Below are positions 10,062 to 19,833 of a DNA stretch of 36,059 nucleotides, piece by piece. Where the stretch lies: assembly GCA_937864815.1 (NCBI GenBank), contig CALMJY010000079.1, positions 1 to 36,059 of the forward strand, written 5' to 3'. The position numbers were made by a program, and so were the translations under genes. The stretch is from an uncultured Bacteroidota bacterium. GTDB lineage: Bacteria > Bacteroidota > Bacteroidia > Bacteroidales > VadinHA17. The notes beneath the pieces are model-generated. The model searched no databases. It had not been told where the DNA came from and saw nothing but the letters and a program-made list of their open reading frames with translations. Numbering within the stretch: position 1 is the first letter of the stretch; each line of letters starts with the position of its first letter.

Positions 10062-10613
10062 CTAGTTTTTAGAAGTTTTAAATGGTAAACCAAAGTGTTT
10101 CAGAAGAGCAAGAGCTTCTTCATCGTTATCAGCCGAGGTTACAAATGTTATCTGAAGACCCATGATCTTTGCAATTTTATCAAGGTCAATTTCAGGGAAT
10201 ATAATCTGCTCGGTAATCCCAAGTGTATAATTTCCACGACCGTCGAGTTTGGAATTGATACCTTTGAAGTCACGGATACGTGGTAAAGCAACACTGATCA
10301 GTCTCTCAAGAAATTCATACATCCTGTCGCGGCGTAATGTCACCATTATACCGATAGGCATATTTTTTCTCAGCTTGAAGTTTGAAATATCTTTTGATGA
10401 CATTGTCTGCACGGCTTTCTGGCCAGCGATATCTGTCAACTCCTTTACACCGAATTCCAGAAGTTTCTTGTCGGCAATAGCCTGTCCTACTCCCTGGTTG
10501 ATAACAATCTTTTTCAACTTCGGAACCTGCATTACAGTCTTGTAACCGAACTCCTTCATTAACGCGGGGACGATCTCGTCTTTATACCTGTTTTGTAGAG
10601 CGGGTGTGTACAT
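10062..10613 (-). CDS. rplE: 50S ribosomal protein L5
   Basis: Binds 5S rRNA and contacts the P-site tRNA and S13. It is 183 aa. The signature [19 protein letters not shown] is near residue 30, and the [20 protein letters not shown] segment and the C-terminal [20 protein letters not shown] are typical. Its start codon overlaps the rplX stop by one base (TAATG), which suggests translational coupling. Confidence 0.99.
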   Translation of the reverse strand: MYTPALQNRYKDEIVPALMKEFGYKTVMQVPKLKKIVINQGVGQAIADKKLLEFGVKELTDIAGQKAVQTMSSKDISNFKLRKNMPIGIMVTLRRDRMYEFLERLISVALPRIRDFKGINSKLDGRGNYTLGITEQIIFPEIDLDKIAKIMGLQITFVTSADNDEEALALLKHFGLPFKTSKN

Positions 10614-10936
10614 TATTTGATCTCCTCTCCTGATTTTTTTGAATAACGCACTAACTTATTTTTCTCATTGAGTTTCCTTCCAACCCTGGTAGGTTTTCCT
10701 GAAGCAGGATCAATAACCATAAGGTTTGAGATATGTACCGGGGCTTCTTTCTTAAGAATTCCACCCTGCGGAGCTTTTGCATTTGGCTTGGTATGTTTCG
10801 ATACCATATTGATACCTTCAACAAGCACTCTTTCCTTCTCCCTGTTTACCTCGAGAACTCGGCCTTTCTGGCCTTTGGATTCACCGGTTATAACCATAAC
10901 CTGGTCACCCTTCTTTATTTTCAGTTTCTTCTGCAT
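10613..10936 (-). CDS. rplX: 50S ribosomal protein L24
   Basis: Assembly-initiator protein at the tunnel exit. It is 107 aa. The KOW motif is at about residues 8-35 ([20 protein letters not shown]). [20 protein letters not shown] follows and the protein ends in a basic tail. It lies 21 bp after rplN and overlaps the rplE start by one base. Confidence 0.99.
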   Translation of the reverse strand: MQKKLKIKKGDQVMVITGESKGQKGRVLEVNREKERVLVEGINMVSKHTKPNAKAPQGGILKKEAPVHISNLMVIDPASGKPTRVGRKLNEKNKLVRYSKKSGEEIK

Positions 10937-10957
10937 CGTTGTCTTGCTTATAATATA

Positions 10958-11323
10958 TTACAACACCTCGGGTGCCAATGATACAATCTTCATATACTTG
11001 TCACGGAGCTCCCTTGCAACCGGACCGAAGATACGTGTTCCGCGTACTTCGTTCAAGTTGTTAAGCAGAACCACTGCATTATCATCGAATCTTATATAAG
11101 AACCATCGGGGCGACGGATCTCTTTGGTTGTTCTTACCACAACTGCCTTGCTGACAGTTCCTTTCTTGGCTTCGCCTGATGGGAGTGCTGATTTCACACT
11201 TACCACAATCTTGTCGCCAACTGTAGCATATCTCTTTTTGCTACCACCGAGTACCCTGATGCACAAAACCTCTTTTGCTCCCGAGTTGTCGGCTACGGTC
11301 AATCTGCTTTCCTGCTGTATCAT
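10958..11323 (-). CDS. rplN: 50S ribosomal protein L14
   Basis: Large-subunit interface protein that forms bridges to 16S rRNA. It is 121 aa, the usual length. It begins [20 protein letters not shown], has [20 protein letters not shown] and the [20 protein letters not shown] motif, and ends LAPEVL. It starts 2 bp after the rpsQ stop. Confidence 0.99.
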   Translation of the reverse strand: MIQQESRLTVADNSGAKEVLCIRVLGGSKKRYATVGDKIVVSVKSALPSGEAKKGTVSKAVVVRTTKEIRRPDGSYIRFDDNAVVLLNNLNEVRGTRIFGPVARELRDKYMKIVSLAPEVL

Positions 11324-11325
11324 GA

Positions 11326-11580
11326 TTACTTAGCTCTTTCGATTATTTCAATTAATCTCCAGGTTTTGTTTTTGCTCAGAGGCCTGGTCTCCGATATACG
11401 TACTGTATCACCTACATTGCATGTATTCTCCTCATCGTGAGCCATCAGCTTTTTTGTTTTGTTGATAAATTTGCCATAGATAGGGTGTTTTACCTTTCTC
11501 TTAACGGCAACGGTGATCGACTTGTCCATTTTTGTACTTACGACAACACCAATACGTTCTTTTCTAAGATTCCTTTCCAT
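11326..11580 (-). CDS. rpsQ: 30S ribosomal protein S17
   Basis: OB-fold 16S-binding protein. It is 84 aa. It begins [20 protein letters not shown], continues [20 protein letters not shown], and has the signature [20 protein letters not shown]. It sits between rpmC (7-bp gap) and rplN (2-bp gap). Confidence 0.99.
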   Translation of the reverse strand: MERNLRKERIGVVVSTKMDKSITVAVKRKVKHPIYGKFINKTKKLMAHDEENTCNVGDTVRISETRPLSKNKTWRLIEIIERAK

Positions 11581-11587
11581 TGCTGAA

Positions 11588-11794
11588 CTAGCTATTTGAT
11601 TTCTTATCCAACTCTCTTTTGCGCAATTCGGTTAACAGACGTGCAATCGTCAGTTTTGCTTCCCTCAGTTTCTTGGGATTGTCAAGGGGAGTGATTGCAT
11701 GGTTAAGCTTCATACGAACGAGCATGCTCCTCTCAGTATCAATTCTCTCGAGGAGGTCCGGTGTGCTTAATTCTTTTATCTCTGAAGTTTTCAT
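11588..11794 (-). CDS. rpmC: 50S ribosomal protein L29
   Basis: Small helical-hairpin protein beside the tunnel exit. It is 68 aa. The start [20 protein letters not shown], the centre [18 protein letters not shown] and [14 protein letters not shown] match L29. It lies 14 bp after rplP and 7 bp before rpsQ, the usual S10 order. Confidence 0.98.
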   Translation of the reverse strand: MKTSEIKELSTPDLLERIDTERSMLVRMKLNHAITPLDNPKKLREAKLTIARLLTELRKRELDKKSNS

Positions 11795-11808
11795 CTGTGT
11801 TTATTATA

Positions 11809-12231
11809 TTATTCCTGTATGTAATCGCGTCTGACAACAAATTTTGTAGTAATAGGAAGTTTCTGTGCTCCAAGGCGAAGAGCCTCTTTTGCAACTTCAT
11901 ATGGTACACCTTCTGCTTCGAGAATGATTCTGCCCGGTGTAATAGGAACAACAAAACCTTCAGGAGCTCCTTTACCTTTACCCATACGAACCTCTGCAGG
12001 TTTTTTGGTTATAGGTTTGTCGGGGAATATCCTGATCCACAGCTGACCTTCACGTTTCATATGACGTGTAACTGCCTGACGTGCTGCTTCAATCTGCCTG
12101 CCGGTGATCCAATGCTCCTCAAGCGCTTTGATACCAAATGATCCGAATGCCAGCTGGTTGCCTCTCTGTGCATTTCCTTTCATTCTTCCCTTCTGGGCTC
12201 TCCTGAATTTGGTCCTTTTCGGTTGTAACAT
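11809..12231 (-). CDS. rplP: 50S ribosomal protein L16
   Basis: Helps position A-site tRNA and organises the peptidyl-transferase region. It is 140 aa. It starts [20 protein letters not shown], has the [20 protein letters not shown] stretch and the [12 protein letters not shown] loop near residue 82 that points to the tRNA. It lies between rpsC and rpmC. Confidence 0.99.
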   Translation of the reverse strand: MLQPKRTKFRRAQKGRMKGNAQRGNQLAFGSFGIKALEEHWITGRQIEAARQAVTRHMKREGQLWIRIFPDKPITKKPAEVRMGKGKGAPEGFVVPITPGRIILEAEGVPYEVAKEALRLGAQKLPITTKFVVRRDYIQE

Positions 12232-12265
12232 TGCTGATATATATTATATATTGTATACTAAACTC

Positions 12266-12964
12266 TTATTTCTTTGCTTTCCTTTTAAGACTCTTGGTCT
12301 TTGCGTTTCTTGCACCGATGTTCGGGCTGAGATCTCTCTTACCGTATACTTCTCCGTTACAGATCCATACTTTGATTCCAAGTAAACCTACTTTTGTATG
12401 GGCTTCAGCAAGAGCATAATCGATGTCGGCTCTCAGTGTGTGAAGAGGAATACGTCCCTCTTTGTATGATTCCTGACGTGCCATTTCAGCACCACCCAGA
12501 CGACCTGAGATCATTATCTTAATACCTTCAGCTCCCATACGCATTGTGGATGCGATTCCCATTTTGATAGCCCTGCGGAAAGAGATCTTTCCTTCAAGCT
12601 GACGGGCAATATTGTTTGCAACAATGTTTGCATCCAGTTCGGGACGTTTTACTTCAAAGATGTTGATCTGAACTTCTTTCTTGGTGATTTTCTTAAGTTC
12701 TTCCTTAAGCTTGTCCACCTCCTGGCCACCTTTTCCGATGATGATACCCGGACGTGCGGTATTTACAGTTACAGTGATAAGTTTAAGAGTCCTTTCAATT
12801 ATGATCTTTGAAATGCTGGCTTTTGCCAATCTGGCATTCAGGTATTCCCTGATCTTAGTGTCTTCAACCAGTTTTCCGGAGAAATCTTTTCCGCCGTACC
12901 AGTTAGAATCCCAACCTTTGATTATACCTAATCTGTTGCCTATCGGATTTGCTTTTTGTCCCAT
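12266..12964 (-). CDS. rpsC: 30S ribosomal protein S3
   Basis: Head protein at the mRNA entry channel with helicase activity in E. coli. The start at 12964 gives [13 protein letters not shown], the universal S3 beginning, and 232 aa. The longer frame would add 8 residues and run into rplV. The KH domain has the GKGG loop in [20 protein letters not shown]. The C-terminal domain has [20 protein letters not shown], and it ends in a basic tail. Confidence 0.98.
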   Translation of the reverse strand: MGQKANPIGNRLGIIKGWDSNWYGGKDFSGKLVEDTKIREYLNARLAKASISKIIIERTLKLITVTVNTARPGIIIGKGGQEVDKLKEELKKITKKEVQINIFEVKRPELDANIVANNIARQLEGKISFRRAIKMGIASTMRMGAEGIKIMISGRLGGAEMARQESYKEGRIPLHTLRADIDYALAEAHTKVGLLGIKVWICNGEVYGKRDLSPNIGARNAKTKSLKRKAKK

Positions 12965-12968
12965 TATA

Positions 12969-13391
12969 CTATTTTGATGTAGTTTCAACTTCTTCTTTAA
13001 CCTTGCTGTCGAGCACGAGAGTCACATGATTTGACCTCTTTCTGATCCTGTATGCCCTTCCCTGGGGAGCTGTCTGGAGTCTTTTAAGTGAGCGGCCGCT
13101 GTCAACGTGAACAAGTTTCACATAGAGATTGCTTTCCTCCACTCTTACCCCTTCATTCTTTGACTGCCAGTTAGCAATTGCTGAAAGGAGTAGTTTCTCC
13201 ATCCTTCGTGATGCTTCCTGTGAACTGAATTTGAGGACATCAAGTGCTTTTTTAACATCCATTCCGGAAATCATATCTGTAACAAGACGCATCTTGCGTG
13301 GTGATGTTGGACAGTTTCTGAGTACCGCCTGGTATCTAGATTTAGCGGCCTCTTTTTTCTGTTCGGCTGTATTTCTTTTTCTTGCACCCAT
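12969..13391 (-). CDS. rplV: 50S ribosomal protein L22
   Basis: Lines the exit tunnel at its constriction with a long beta hairpin. It is 140 aa, slightly longer than E. coli L22 (110 aa) owing to an N-terminal [20 protein letters not shown] extension and a C-terminal KEEVETTSK tail. [20 protein letters not shown] and the hairpin [20 protein letters not shown] are diagnostic. The gap to rpsC is 4 bp. Confidence 0.98.
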   Translation of the reverse strand: MGARKRNTAEQKKEAAKSRYQAVLRNCPTSPRKMRLVTDMISGMDVKKALDVLKFSSQEASRRMEKLLLSAIANWQSKNEGVRVEESNLYVKLVHVDSGRSLKRLQTAPQGRAYRIRKRSNHVTLVLDSKVKEEVETTSK

Positions 13392-13422
13392 TTCTGATTC
13401 TTTTTTTCAATCCTTACACTTA

Positions 13423-13686
13423 CTATTTATTACCAGAGTGACTCCTGAAGGTACGGGTAGGTGAAAACTCGCCAAGCTTGTGTCCAACCATGTTCTCGGT
13501 AACATAAACAGGGATAAATTTATTCCCGTTGTGAACTGCTATAGTATGTCCGACAAAATCAGGTGATATGACTGACCTTCTTGACCATGTCTTGACTACT
13601 GATTTTTTATTTGCTTCGTTCATCTCGAGAACTCTTTTCTCAAGTTTAAAGTCTATGAACGGTCCTTTCTTAATCGATCTGCTCAT
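13423..13686 (-). CDS. rpsS: 30S ribosomal protein S19
   Basis: Head protein that pairs with S13 near the A site. It is 87 aa. The start [40 protein letters not shown] and the signature [18 protein letters not shown] are all intact. It lies 10 bp after rplB. Confidence 0.99.
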   Translation of the reverse strand: MSRSIKKGPFIDFKLEKRVLEMNEANKKSVVKTWSRRSVISPDFVGHTIAVHNGNKFIPVYVTENMVGHKLGEFSPTRTFRSHSGNK

Positions 13687-13696
13687 AATATATCAG

Positions 13697-14521
13697 TTAT
13701 TTTTTCCTTCTTTCAACAATAAATTTTGCAGAATATTTCTTTGTATCCCTTGTTTTGAAACCTTTTGCAGGAATACCTTTTCTGGATCTCGGATGACCTC
13801 CTGAAGCTCTTCCTTCGCCACCACCCATCGGGTGATCAACAGGGTTCATAACAACACCTCTTACTCTCGGACGACGACCCTGCCAGCGCGTGCGGCCTGC
13901 CTTGCCCGATCTTTCAAGGTTATGATCAGGATTTGATACTGTTCCGATTGTTGCACGGCATGATGTAAGGACCATCCTTGATTCTCCCGATGGCAGCTTT
14001 ATAGTAGCATATTTACCATCACGTGCCGAAAGCTGTGCGTATGTACCGGCGCTACGGGCAATAGCTGCTCCTTTACCGGGCTTAAGTTCAATATTATGAA
14101 TAATGGTACCGAGAGGAATATCGTTCAGGAACATTGTATTTCCTATCTCCGGTGTGGCATCCTTGCCGGAAAGAATTGTCTGTCCGACCTGAAGCCCAAC
14201 CGGGGCAACAATATATTTCTTCTCGCCATCATTGTAAAGAACAAGTGCAATCCTCGATGAACGGTTTGGATCGTATTCAATTGTCTTTACTGTTGCGGGC
14301 ATACCATCTTTATCCCTGCGGAAATCGATGATTCTGTACATCTTCTTATGACCGCCTCCGATGTATCTCATAGTCCGTTTGCCGTTAACGTTCCTTCCTC
14401 CTGTTTTCTTGAGCGGCTGAAGCAAGGATTTCTCCGGCACAGCACTTGTGATATTCTCAAAAGTGCTCGCGATTTTGTGTCGCTGACCTGGTGTTACAGG
14501 TTTTATTTTTCTTACTGCCAT
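13697..14521 (-). CDS. rplB: 50S ribosomal protein L2
   Basis: Primary 23S-binding protein needed for subunit joining and near the peptidyl-transferase centre. It is 274 aa. It has [16 protein letters not shown] at the start, the [20 protein letters not shown] motif, and the functionally important [20 protein letters not shown] segment near residue 225 with its conserved His. It lies 5 bp after rplW. Confidence 0.99.
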   Translation of the reverse strand: MAVRKIKPVTPGQRHKIASTFENITSAVPEKSLLQPLKKTGGRNVNGKRTMRYIGGGHKKMYRIIDFRRDKDGMPATVKTIEYDPNRSSRIALVLYNDGEKKYIVAPVGLQVGQTILSGKDATPEIGNTMFLNDIPLGTIIHNIELKPGKGAAIARSAGTYAQLSARDGKYATIKLPSGESRMVLTSCRATIGTVSNPDHNLERSGKAGRTRWQGRRPRVRGVVMNPVDHPMGGGEGRASGGHPRSRKGIPAKGFKTRDTKKYSAKFIVERRKK

Positions 14522-14526
14522 TATAA

Positions 14527-14817
14527 TTAAATATTGCTATAGAAATCTATTTTGTTTCCTTCTGCAAGAGTAACCACAGCTTTTTTTGTAGCAGCTGTTT
14601 TTCCAACCAGAAGGCCTGACTTTGTATTGCGTGTTTTGATTTTGCCACCATAACGCATGGTGTTAACTGAGTCAACTGAAACACTGTACAGTTCTTCCAC
14701 GGCTTTCTTAATCTGCAACTTGTTTGCATTTTTAGCAACGATGAATCCGTAGCGATTGAATTTATCGCCCTGACTTGTCATCTTTTCCGTTACGATCGGT
14801 TTAAGTAAAATTTCCAT
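14527..14817 (-). CDS. rplW: 50S ribosomal protein L23
   Basis: Docking site at the tunnel exit for trigger factor and SRP. I chose the ATG at 14817 ([20 protein letters not shown], 96 aa) over a GTG one codon upstream. The motifs [20 protein letters not shown] and [13 protein letters not shown] are typical. The preceding gene rplD stops at 14831. Confidence 0.97.
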   Translation of the reverse strand: MEILLKPIVTEKMTSQGDKFNRYGFIVAKNANKLQIKKAVEELYSVSVDSVNTMRYGGKIKTRNTKSGLLVGKTAATKKAVVTLAEGNKIDFYSNI

Positions 14818-14830
14818 CACTCAAAGTTTT

Positions 14831-15460
14831 CTAGTTTTCAAATGTTGCCTGCAAAACGTCAACTGCACTCTCCACGAGTACCAGAGTTGAAGCCTTCATT
14901 ATATTGTAAGTGTTTAATTCACTGGCTGTTACAACTTCAACCCCTTGTACATTTCGGGATGACAAATATATATTTTTATTTTGTTCCGGGAAAACAAATA
15001 CTGATTTTTTATTGGCAATATTAAGGTTATTGCTCATTTTGATCATCTCTTTGGTTTTCGGAGCATCAAAAGTGAAGTCTTCCAGAACAATAATATTTTT
15101 TGCAGAAGCCTTATATGAAAGGGCTGATTTTCTTGCAAGCTGTTTCACCTTTTTATTAAGCTTGAAGCCATAGAACCTGGGCTGCGGACCGAATATACGG
15201 CCTCCTCCACGGAACAGGGGGTTCTTAATGCTTCCTGCACGTGCAGTACCGGTTCCTTTCTGCTTTTTGATCTTCCTGGTACTACCGGCTACCTCACCAC
15301 GCTGCTTGGATTTGTGGGTACCCTGGCGCTGATTAGCGAGGTACTGCTTTGTATCCAGATAAATAGCATGGTCATTAGGTTCAATACCGAAAATAGAATC
15401 GTTAAGTGTAACTTTCCTTCCGGTTTCCTTGCCACTGATATTAAGAATCGATAATTCCAT
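14831..15460 (-). CDS. rplD: 50S ribosomal protein L4
   Basis: Tunnel-wall protein, and the S10-operon repressor in E. coli. It is 209 aa. The extended internal loop that reaches the tunnel is visible at about 45-100 ([40 protein letters not shown]). The C-terminal globular domain follows. The start overlaps the rplC stop by one base, which suggests coupling. Confidence 0.98.
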   Translation of the reverse strand: MELSILNISGKETGRKVTLNDSIFGIEPNDHAIYLDTKQYLANQRQGTHKSKQRGEVAGSTRKIKKQKGTGTARAGSIKNPLFRGGGRIFGPQPRFYGFKLNKKVKQLARKSALSYKASAKNIIVLEDFTFDAPKTKEMIKMSNNLNIANKKSVFVFPEQNKNIYLSSRNVQGVEVVTASELNTYNIMKASTLVLVESAVDVLQATFEN

Positions 15461-16080
15461 TATTTTGTAATTATTACGTAACCACCTTTAGGACCGGGAA
15501 CTGATCCTTTTACTATTAATATATTCTCCTCAGCCATAAGCTTGACAACCCTGAGGTCCATTGACTCGACTTTGTTTCCGCCCATACGGCCTGCCATTCT
15601 CATTCCGGGAAGCACCCTTGAAGGGAATGATGATGCACCGAGTGAACCCGGAGCTCTGCCCCTGTTGTGCTGGCCATGAGTCTGTCCTCCAACGCCGCCA
15701 AAACCATGACGTTTAACAACACCCTGGAATCCTTTTCCCTTAGACCAGCCTCTGACATCAACAATTGTGTCGCTTGCAAAGAAAGCAGCTGTTAAAATCT
15801 CACCAACCTGAACCTGGCCTTCTTCAAAACCGGTGAACTCCATAACTTTCCTTTTGGGAGTTGTATTAGCCTTTTTAAAATGGCCCATTTCAGCTTTTGT
15901 GGTGTGCTTTTCCTTCTTTTCTTCAAATCCTAGCTGTACAGCATTGTAACCGTCCGTCTCAACAGTCTTTATCTGTGTAACAACACACGGACCGGCCTGA
16001 AGAACCGTACATGGAATGTTCTTCCCGTTTTCATCGAAAACGGAGGTCATTCCTACCTTTTTACCAATTAATCCCTGCAT
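15460..16080 (-). CDS. rplC: 50S ribosomal protein L3
   Basis: Early-assembly protein whose loop reaches the peptidyl-transferase centre. It is 206 aa. It begins [20 protein letters not shown] and has the loop [20 protein letters not shown]. In E. coli a Gln in GSIGQNQTPG is methylated by PrmB. Here the same place reads [10 protein letters not shown], without Gln, so that modification is not expected. It lies 21 bp after rpsJ. Confidence 0.98.
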   Translation of the reverse strand: MQGLIGKKVGMTSVFDENGKNIPCTVLQAGPCVVTQIKTVETDGYNAVQLGFEEKKEKHTTKAEMGHFKKANTTPKRKVMEFTGFEEGQVQVGEILTAAFFASDTIVDVRGWSKGKGFQGVVKRHGFGGVGGQTHGQHNRGRAPGSLGASSFPSRVLPGMRMAGRMGGNKVESMDLRVVKLMAEENILIVKGSVPGPKGGYVIITK

Positions 16081-16101
16081 TTGTATATTGCTTTACTGGT
16101 T

Positions 16102-16407
16102 TCACACTTTAATTTCTACTTCAACTCCACTGGGAAGTTCAAGCTTCATAAGTGCATCGATTGTTTTCGGAGTTGAACTGTAAATATCGAGCAGTCTTTT
16201 ATAGGATGACAGTTCGAATTGTTCCCTGGCCTTCTTGTTCACGAAAGGCGAACGAAGCACTGTATAAATCTTTTTATGGGTTGGCAGTGGAATCGGACCG
16301 CTGACAACTGCACCAGTAGATTTCACTGTTTTTACGATCTTCTCTGCGGACTTATCCACCAGATTATGATCATAAGATTTCAGTTTGATACGAATTTTCT
16401 GACTCAT
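16102..16407 (-). CDS. rpsJ: 30S ribosomal protein S10 (NusE)
   Basis: Small-subunit head protein that also acts as NusE, linking NusG and RNA polymerase to the ribosome. It is 101 aa. It begins [20 protein letters not shown] and has the signature [20 protein letters not shown]. It sits 3 bp after fusA, which shows the direct fusion of the str and S10 clusters without tuf. Confidence 0.99.
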   Translation of the reverse strand: MSQKIRIKLKSYDHNLVDKSAEKIVKTVKSTGAVVSGPIPLPTHKKIYTVLRSPFVNKKAREQFELSSYKRLLDIYSSTPKTIDALMKLELPSGVEVEIKV

Positions 16408-16410
16408 CTT

Positions 16411-18513
16411 TTAAACAATTTTTCCTTTTGTTATTTCCACAATTCTGTTTGATATTTCTGCAGGCACCTTTTCGTAGTGAGAGAACTCCATTGTTGAAGT
16501 TGCTCTTCCCGAGGTAAGGGTTCTGAGTACTGTAACATAACCGAACTTCTCGGCCAGAGGTACTTTTGCTTTGATAACCCTTGCTCCTGCTTTCGATTCC
16601 ATTCCTTCCACCTTGCCTCTTCTCCTGTTGAAATCACCTATAACGTCACCTACATACTCCTCGGGAGTAACAACTTCAGTGGACATAATAGGCTCGAGTA
16701 TCACCGGGTTGCATTTGCCGGCAAATTTCCTGAAAGCCTGTTTTGCTGCGATTTCAAAAGAAAGAGAATCAGAGTCAACCGGATGGGATGAACCGTCTTT
16801 GAGTATAACCTTCAGACTGTCGAGAGGGAATCCGGCAAGCGGACCATTGTCCATAGACTCACGGAATCCTTTTTCAACAGATGGAATATACTCCTTGGGA
16901 ACATTTCCGCCCTTAACTGCATTCACAAACTGAAGGCCCCTGATACCATTATCTGTCGGGCCAAGTTCAAATATAATATCGGCAAACTTACCACGCCCGC
17001 CTGACTGTTTCTTGAATACCTCGCGGAATTCGCCGGAAGTGGTAATTGCCTCTTTGTATGCTACCTGGGGAGCTCCCTGGTTACATTCTACCTTAAATTC
17101 TCTCTTAAGCCTGTCAATAAGAATCTCCAGGTGAAGTTCGCCCATACCATGAATGACAGTCTGTCCGCTGTCGGGATCAGATTTAACCTGGAAAGTCGGA
17201 TCCTCTTCTGCCAGTTTTCCGAGTGCCATTGAAAGCTTGTCAATGTCAGCCTGTGTTTTAGGCTCTATTGCAACTCCGATTACCGGATCGGGGAAATCCA
17301 TTGATTCAAGAAGTATCGGTTTATTAATTGCGCAAAGTGTATCGCCTGTTTTGATATCCTTGAATCCAACCCCGGCACAAATATCTCCGGCTGCTATTTT
17401 GTCTTTGGGATTCTGCTTGTTTGCATGCATCTGGAAGAGACGGTTTATACGCTCTCTTTTACCAGTACGAACATTCAGGACTGTGTCACCTGCATTGAGT
17501 GTTCCGGAATATACCCTGAGGAAAGCAAGACGTCCGACAAAAGGATCGGTTGCAATCTTGAATGCAAGAGCTGCCAGGGGCGCCTCGTCATCCGGTCCAC
17601 GGGTAATAACTCCATCATTTCTCGGGTCAGTTCCTGTTACTTCGCCTTTATCTACCGGTGAAGGAAGAAAAGCTACAACTGAATCGAGAAGGCTCTGAAC
17701 ACCTTTATTTTTAAATGCTGATCCGCAAATCACCGGGATTGCGTGTCCCAGGATCGCTGTTTTTCTTAAAGCGAGAATAATCTCTTCTGGTGTTATTGAA
17801 TCGTGGTCTTCAAGGAAACGTTCAAGAAGAGTATCATCAACCTCAGCAACTGTTTCAACCAGTTTAGCCCTGTATTCTTCTGCTTCCTCACGAAGATCAG
17901 CGGGTATTTCCTCAACAACAGGCTTTGTTCCGTTTTCACCATCAGGATAAAAAACGGTAGCTTTCATACTGATCAGGTCGATGATTCCCCTGAAGTTCTC
18001 CTCTGCGCCTATCGGAAGCTGAACAGGTATAGGGTTGGCACCGAGCTTTTCCCTGATCTGCTGAACCACGCTGAGAAAATCAGCACCGGCCCTGTCCATC
18101 TTATTTACAAAAGCAATACGGGGTACACCATATTTGTCAGCCTGTCTCCAGACAGTTTCCGACTGTGGTTCAACACCGCCTACTGCACAGAAAACCGCAA
18201 CGGCTCCATCGAGTACCCTGAGTGATCTTTCAACTTCAACAGTAAAGTCAACGTGCCCCGGAGTGTCGATTATATTGATCTTATAATCTTCCGAGTTGTA
18301 TTTCCAGTATGTTGTTGTAGCAGCAGATGTAATTGTAATCCCTCTCTCCTGTTCCTGAACCATCCAGTCCATCGTTGCATTTCCGTCATGAACTTCACCC
18401 ATGCGATGGGTACGACCGGTATAGAACAGAATACGTTCTGTTGTGGTGGTCTTACCGGCATCGATGTGAGCCATGATTCCGATGTTCCTTGTATATTTCA
18501 GGTTCTTGTCCAT
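16411..18513 (-). CDS. fusA: Elongation factor G (canonical, GTPase-competent)
   Basis: Drives ribosomal translocation and, with RRF, recycling. The start at 18513 ([20 protein letters not shown]) gives 700 aa. The open frame extends 38 residues further but would overlap rpsG. All G motifs are intact: P-loop AHIDAGKTT (15-23), switch I ERGIT (56-60), DTPGH (83-87) with the catalytic His87, and NKMD (137-140). Domain II follows, and domain IV begins near [12 protein letters not shown]. It lies between rpsG and rpsJ. It is the active counterpart of the divergent paralogue at 19834. Confidence 0.99.
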   Translation of the reverse strand: MDKNLKYTRNIGIMAHIDAGKTTTTERILFYTGRTHRMGEVHDGNATMDWMVQEQERGITITSAATTTYWKYNSEDYKINIIDTPGHVDFTVEVERSLRVLDGAVAVFCAVGGVEPQSETVWRQADKYGVPRIAFVNKMDRAGADFLSVVQQIREKLGANPIPVQLPIGAEENFRGIIDLISMKATVFYPDGENGTKPVVEEIPADLREEAEEYRAKLVETVAEVDDTLLERFLEDHDSITPEEIILALRKTAILGHAIPVICGSAFKNKGVQSLLDSVVAFLPSPVDKGEVTGTDPRNDGVITRGPDDEAPLAALAFKIATDPFVGRLAFLRVYSGTLNAGDTVLNVRTGKRERINRLFQMHANKQNPKDKIAAGDICAGVGFKDIKTGDTLCAINKPILLESMDFPDPVIGVAIEPKTQADIDKLSMALGKLAEEDPTFQVKSDPDSGQTVIHGMGELHLEILIDRLKREFKVECNQGAPQVAYKEAITTSGEFREVFKKQSGGRGKFADIIFELGPTDNGIRGLQFVNAVKGGNVPKEYIPSVEKGFRESMDNGPLAGFPLDSLKVILKDGSSHPVDSDSLSFEIAAKQAFRKFAGKCNPVILEPIMSTEVVTPEEYVGDVIGDFNRRRGKVEGMESKAGARVIKAKVPLAEKFGYVTVLRTLTSGRATSTMEFSHYEKVPAEISNRIVEITKGKIV

Positions 18514-18544
18514 CTGTTTTCTTTTCCCTGCTGCCTGATTAATA

Positions 18545-19021
18545 TCAGAATCTGAAATGTGCAAAAGCTTTATTGGCTTCAGCCATCCTGTGGGTGTCTT
18601 CTTTTTTCTTATATGCACCGCCCTCAAGCTTATATGCTGCCATTAATTCAGCTGCAAGTTTCTCAGCCATTGAATGACCGGTCCTTTTCCTTGCGAAAAG
18701 AATCATATTCTTCATGCTTATGGCAACTTTCCTGTCGGGTCTGATTTCCATAGGAACCTGGAATGTGGCACCACCTACGCGGCGGGCTTTAACCTCTACC
18801 TGAGGAGTTACATTATCAAGAGCCTGCTTGAATATTTCAAGAGGGGTTTTTCCTTCGTTCCTGAATTTATCTCCGACGATATCAAGTGATTCGTATAAAA
18901 TCTTGAAAGCCAGATTCTTTTTACCACTGAACATAAGATTATTCACAAACCTTGTTACATACGGATCTTTGTATTTTGGATCCGGTAACAGAATCCTCTT
19001 CTTTGGTCTTGCTTTTCTCAT
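18545..19021 (-). CDS. rpsG: 30S ribosomal protein S7
   Basis: Head protein that initiates assembly of the 16S 3' domain and lies near the E site. It is 158 aa. It begins [20 protein letters not shown], has the helical signature [20 protein letters not shown] and [20 protein letters not shown], and ends AHFRF. It sits 19 bp after rpsL and 31 bp before fusA. Confidence 0.99.
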   Translation of the reverse strand: MRKARPKKRILLPDPKYKDPYVTRFVNNLMFSGKKNLAFKILYESLDIVGDKFRNEGKTPLEIFKQALDNVTPQVEVKARRVGGATFQVPMEIRPDRKVAISMKNMILFARKRTGHSMAEKLAAELMAAYKLEGGAYKKKEDTHRMAEANKAFAHFRF

Positions 19022-19040
19022 TATCTTATATCTTTAACTG

Positions 19041-19415
19041 TTACTTCTTAGGCCTTTTGGCACCATATTTTGATCTTCTCTGAGTACGGCCATCAACACC
19101 TGATGTATCGAGAGCACCACGAACAAGGTGATAACGAACACCCGGCAGATCTTTAACCCTGCCACCTCTGATCAGAACGATAGAGTGCTCCTGGAGATTA
19201 TGGCCCTCTCCCGGGATATAGGCATTTACTTCTTTCTGGTTGGTCAGCCTTACCCTGGCTACCTTCCTCATAGCTGAATTAGGCTTCTTTGGTGTGGTTG
19301 TATAAACGCGCACACATACACCCCTTCTCTGAGGACATGAATCCAGAGCAGGTGCTTTACTTTTGTCGATCAGTTTTTTCCTGCCTTTTCTTACTAACTG
19401 CTGAATTGTGGGCAT
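19041..19415 (-). CDS. rpsL: 30S ribosomal protein S12
   Basis: Decoding-centre protein. It is 124 aa. The loops [20 protein letters not shown] and [19 protein letters not shown] are intact. The two lysines whose mutation gives streptomycin resistance in E. coli, K43 and K88, are both present, so no such resistance allele is seen. D89 is the residue that RimO methylthiolates in E. coli. First gene of the 33-gene transcript, with a strong promoter about 50 bases upstream. Confidence 0.99.
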   Translation of the reverse strand: MPTIQQLVRKGRKKLIDKSKAPALDSCPQRRGVCVRVYTTTPKKPNSAMRKVARVRLTNQKEVNAYIPGEGHNLQEHSIVLIRGGRVKDLPGVRYHLVRGALDTSGVDGRTQRRSKYGAKRPKK

Positions 19416-19461
19416 AATTCCAATTATTTTAGCATTAAATTTTACTCAAAAAAATGGTTTG

Positions 19462-19492
19462 CAAAGGTATTATAATTATTTTTTAATTCAAA
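19462..19492 (-). promoter_or_regulatory. Bacteroidota-type promoter of the ribosomal operon (rpsL)
   Basis: On the minus strand TTTG (19492-19489), exactly 19 bases, then TACCTTTG (19469-19462) matches the Bacteroidota consensus TTTG-N19-TAnnTTTG in full. Transcription should begin near 19455, leaving a leader of about 40 bases before the rpsL ATG. Confidence 0.85.
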
Positions 19493-19769
19493 ATCAATAA
19501 TATAAATTTTTTCAAACTATTTATTTCACTACACATAAACAACCTGACAATTGCCATTAATCAGGCCCTTATACATGTTTTTCAAAAAAATATCTTACTT
19601 AAATTGTAAGTTATAAACAGGTTTTGCTTCCCGACCTTTCCCGCTGAAATGCCTTTTGTAAACTTACGGTGAAGGAAAAACCGGTACTCCTGTATTTCAA
19701 AAAACTGGTGCAAAGAAAATAAAAATTTTCGAATTATGCACTCTTTTCTATTCTGTTTTAAAAAATTAT

Positions 19770-19777
19770 TATTTTTG
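19770..19777 (+). promoter_or_regulatory. Candidate promoter (-7 box) of the EF-G paralogue
   Basis: TATTTTTG is a full match to TAnnTTTG, and would start transcription about 50 bases before the ATG at 19834. The -33 region shows no TTG at the right distance, so the promoter may be weak or activator-dependent. Confidence 0.4.
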
Positions 19778-19833
19778 TCACCTTCATTATTGGTATATAA
19801 TATAATTGTATAACATATAATAACCAGAGAAAT

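Larger units (their letters stand above)
19416..19833. other. Divergent intergenic region between rpsL and the EF-G paralogue
   Basis: This 418-bp A/T-rich gap has no open frame that I believe. It contains the rpsL promoter (19462-19492) facing left and a candidate promoter (19770-19777) facing right. A weak 5-bp inverted repeat (CTTAC / GTAAG, about 19594-19610) lies between them. I see no riboswitch or recognisable protein-binding leader. Confidence 0.6.

Noticed and set aside
10058-10093. 12-residue N-terminal extension of S14
   Set aside because: It overlaps rplE, and [10 protein letters not shown] is the expected start.
12965-12988. 8-residue N-terminal extension of S3
   Set aside because: It overlaps rplV, and MGQKANP is the universal S3 start.
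17153-17698. Plus-strand open frame of 181 aa
   Set aside because: Antisense to fusA; its Ser/Pro-rich composition is that of a shadow frame.
18514-18627. 38-residue N-terminal extension of EF-G
   Set aside because: It would overlap rpsG, and EF-G proteins start with the [12 protein letters not shown]-like sequence at 18513.
19041-19415. Streptomycin-resistance allele of rpsL
   Set aside because: Both K43 and K88 are present, the sensitive form.
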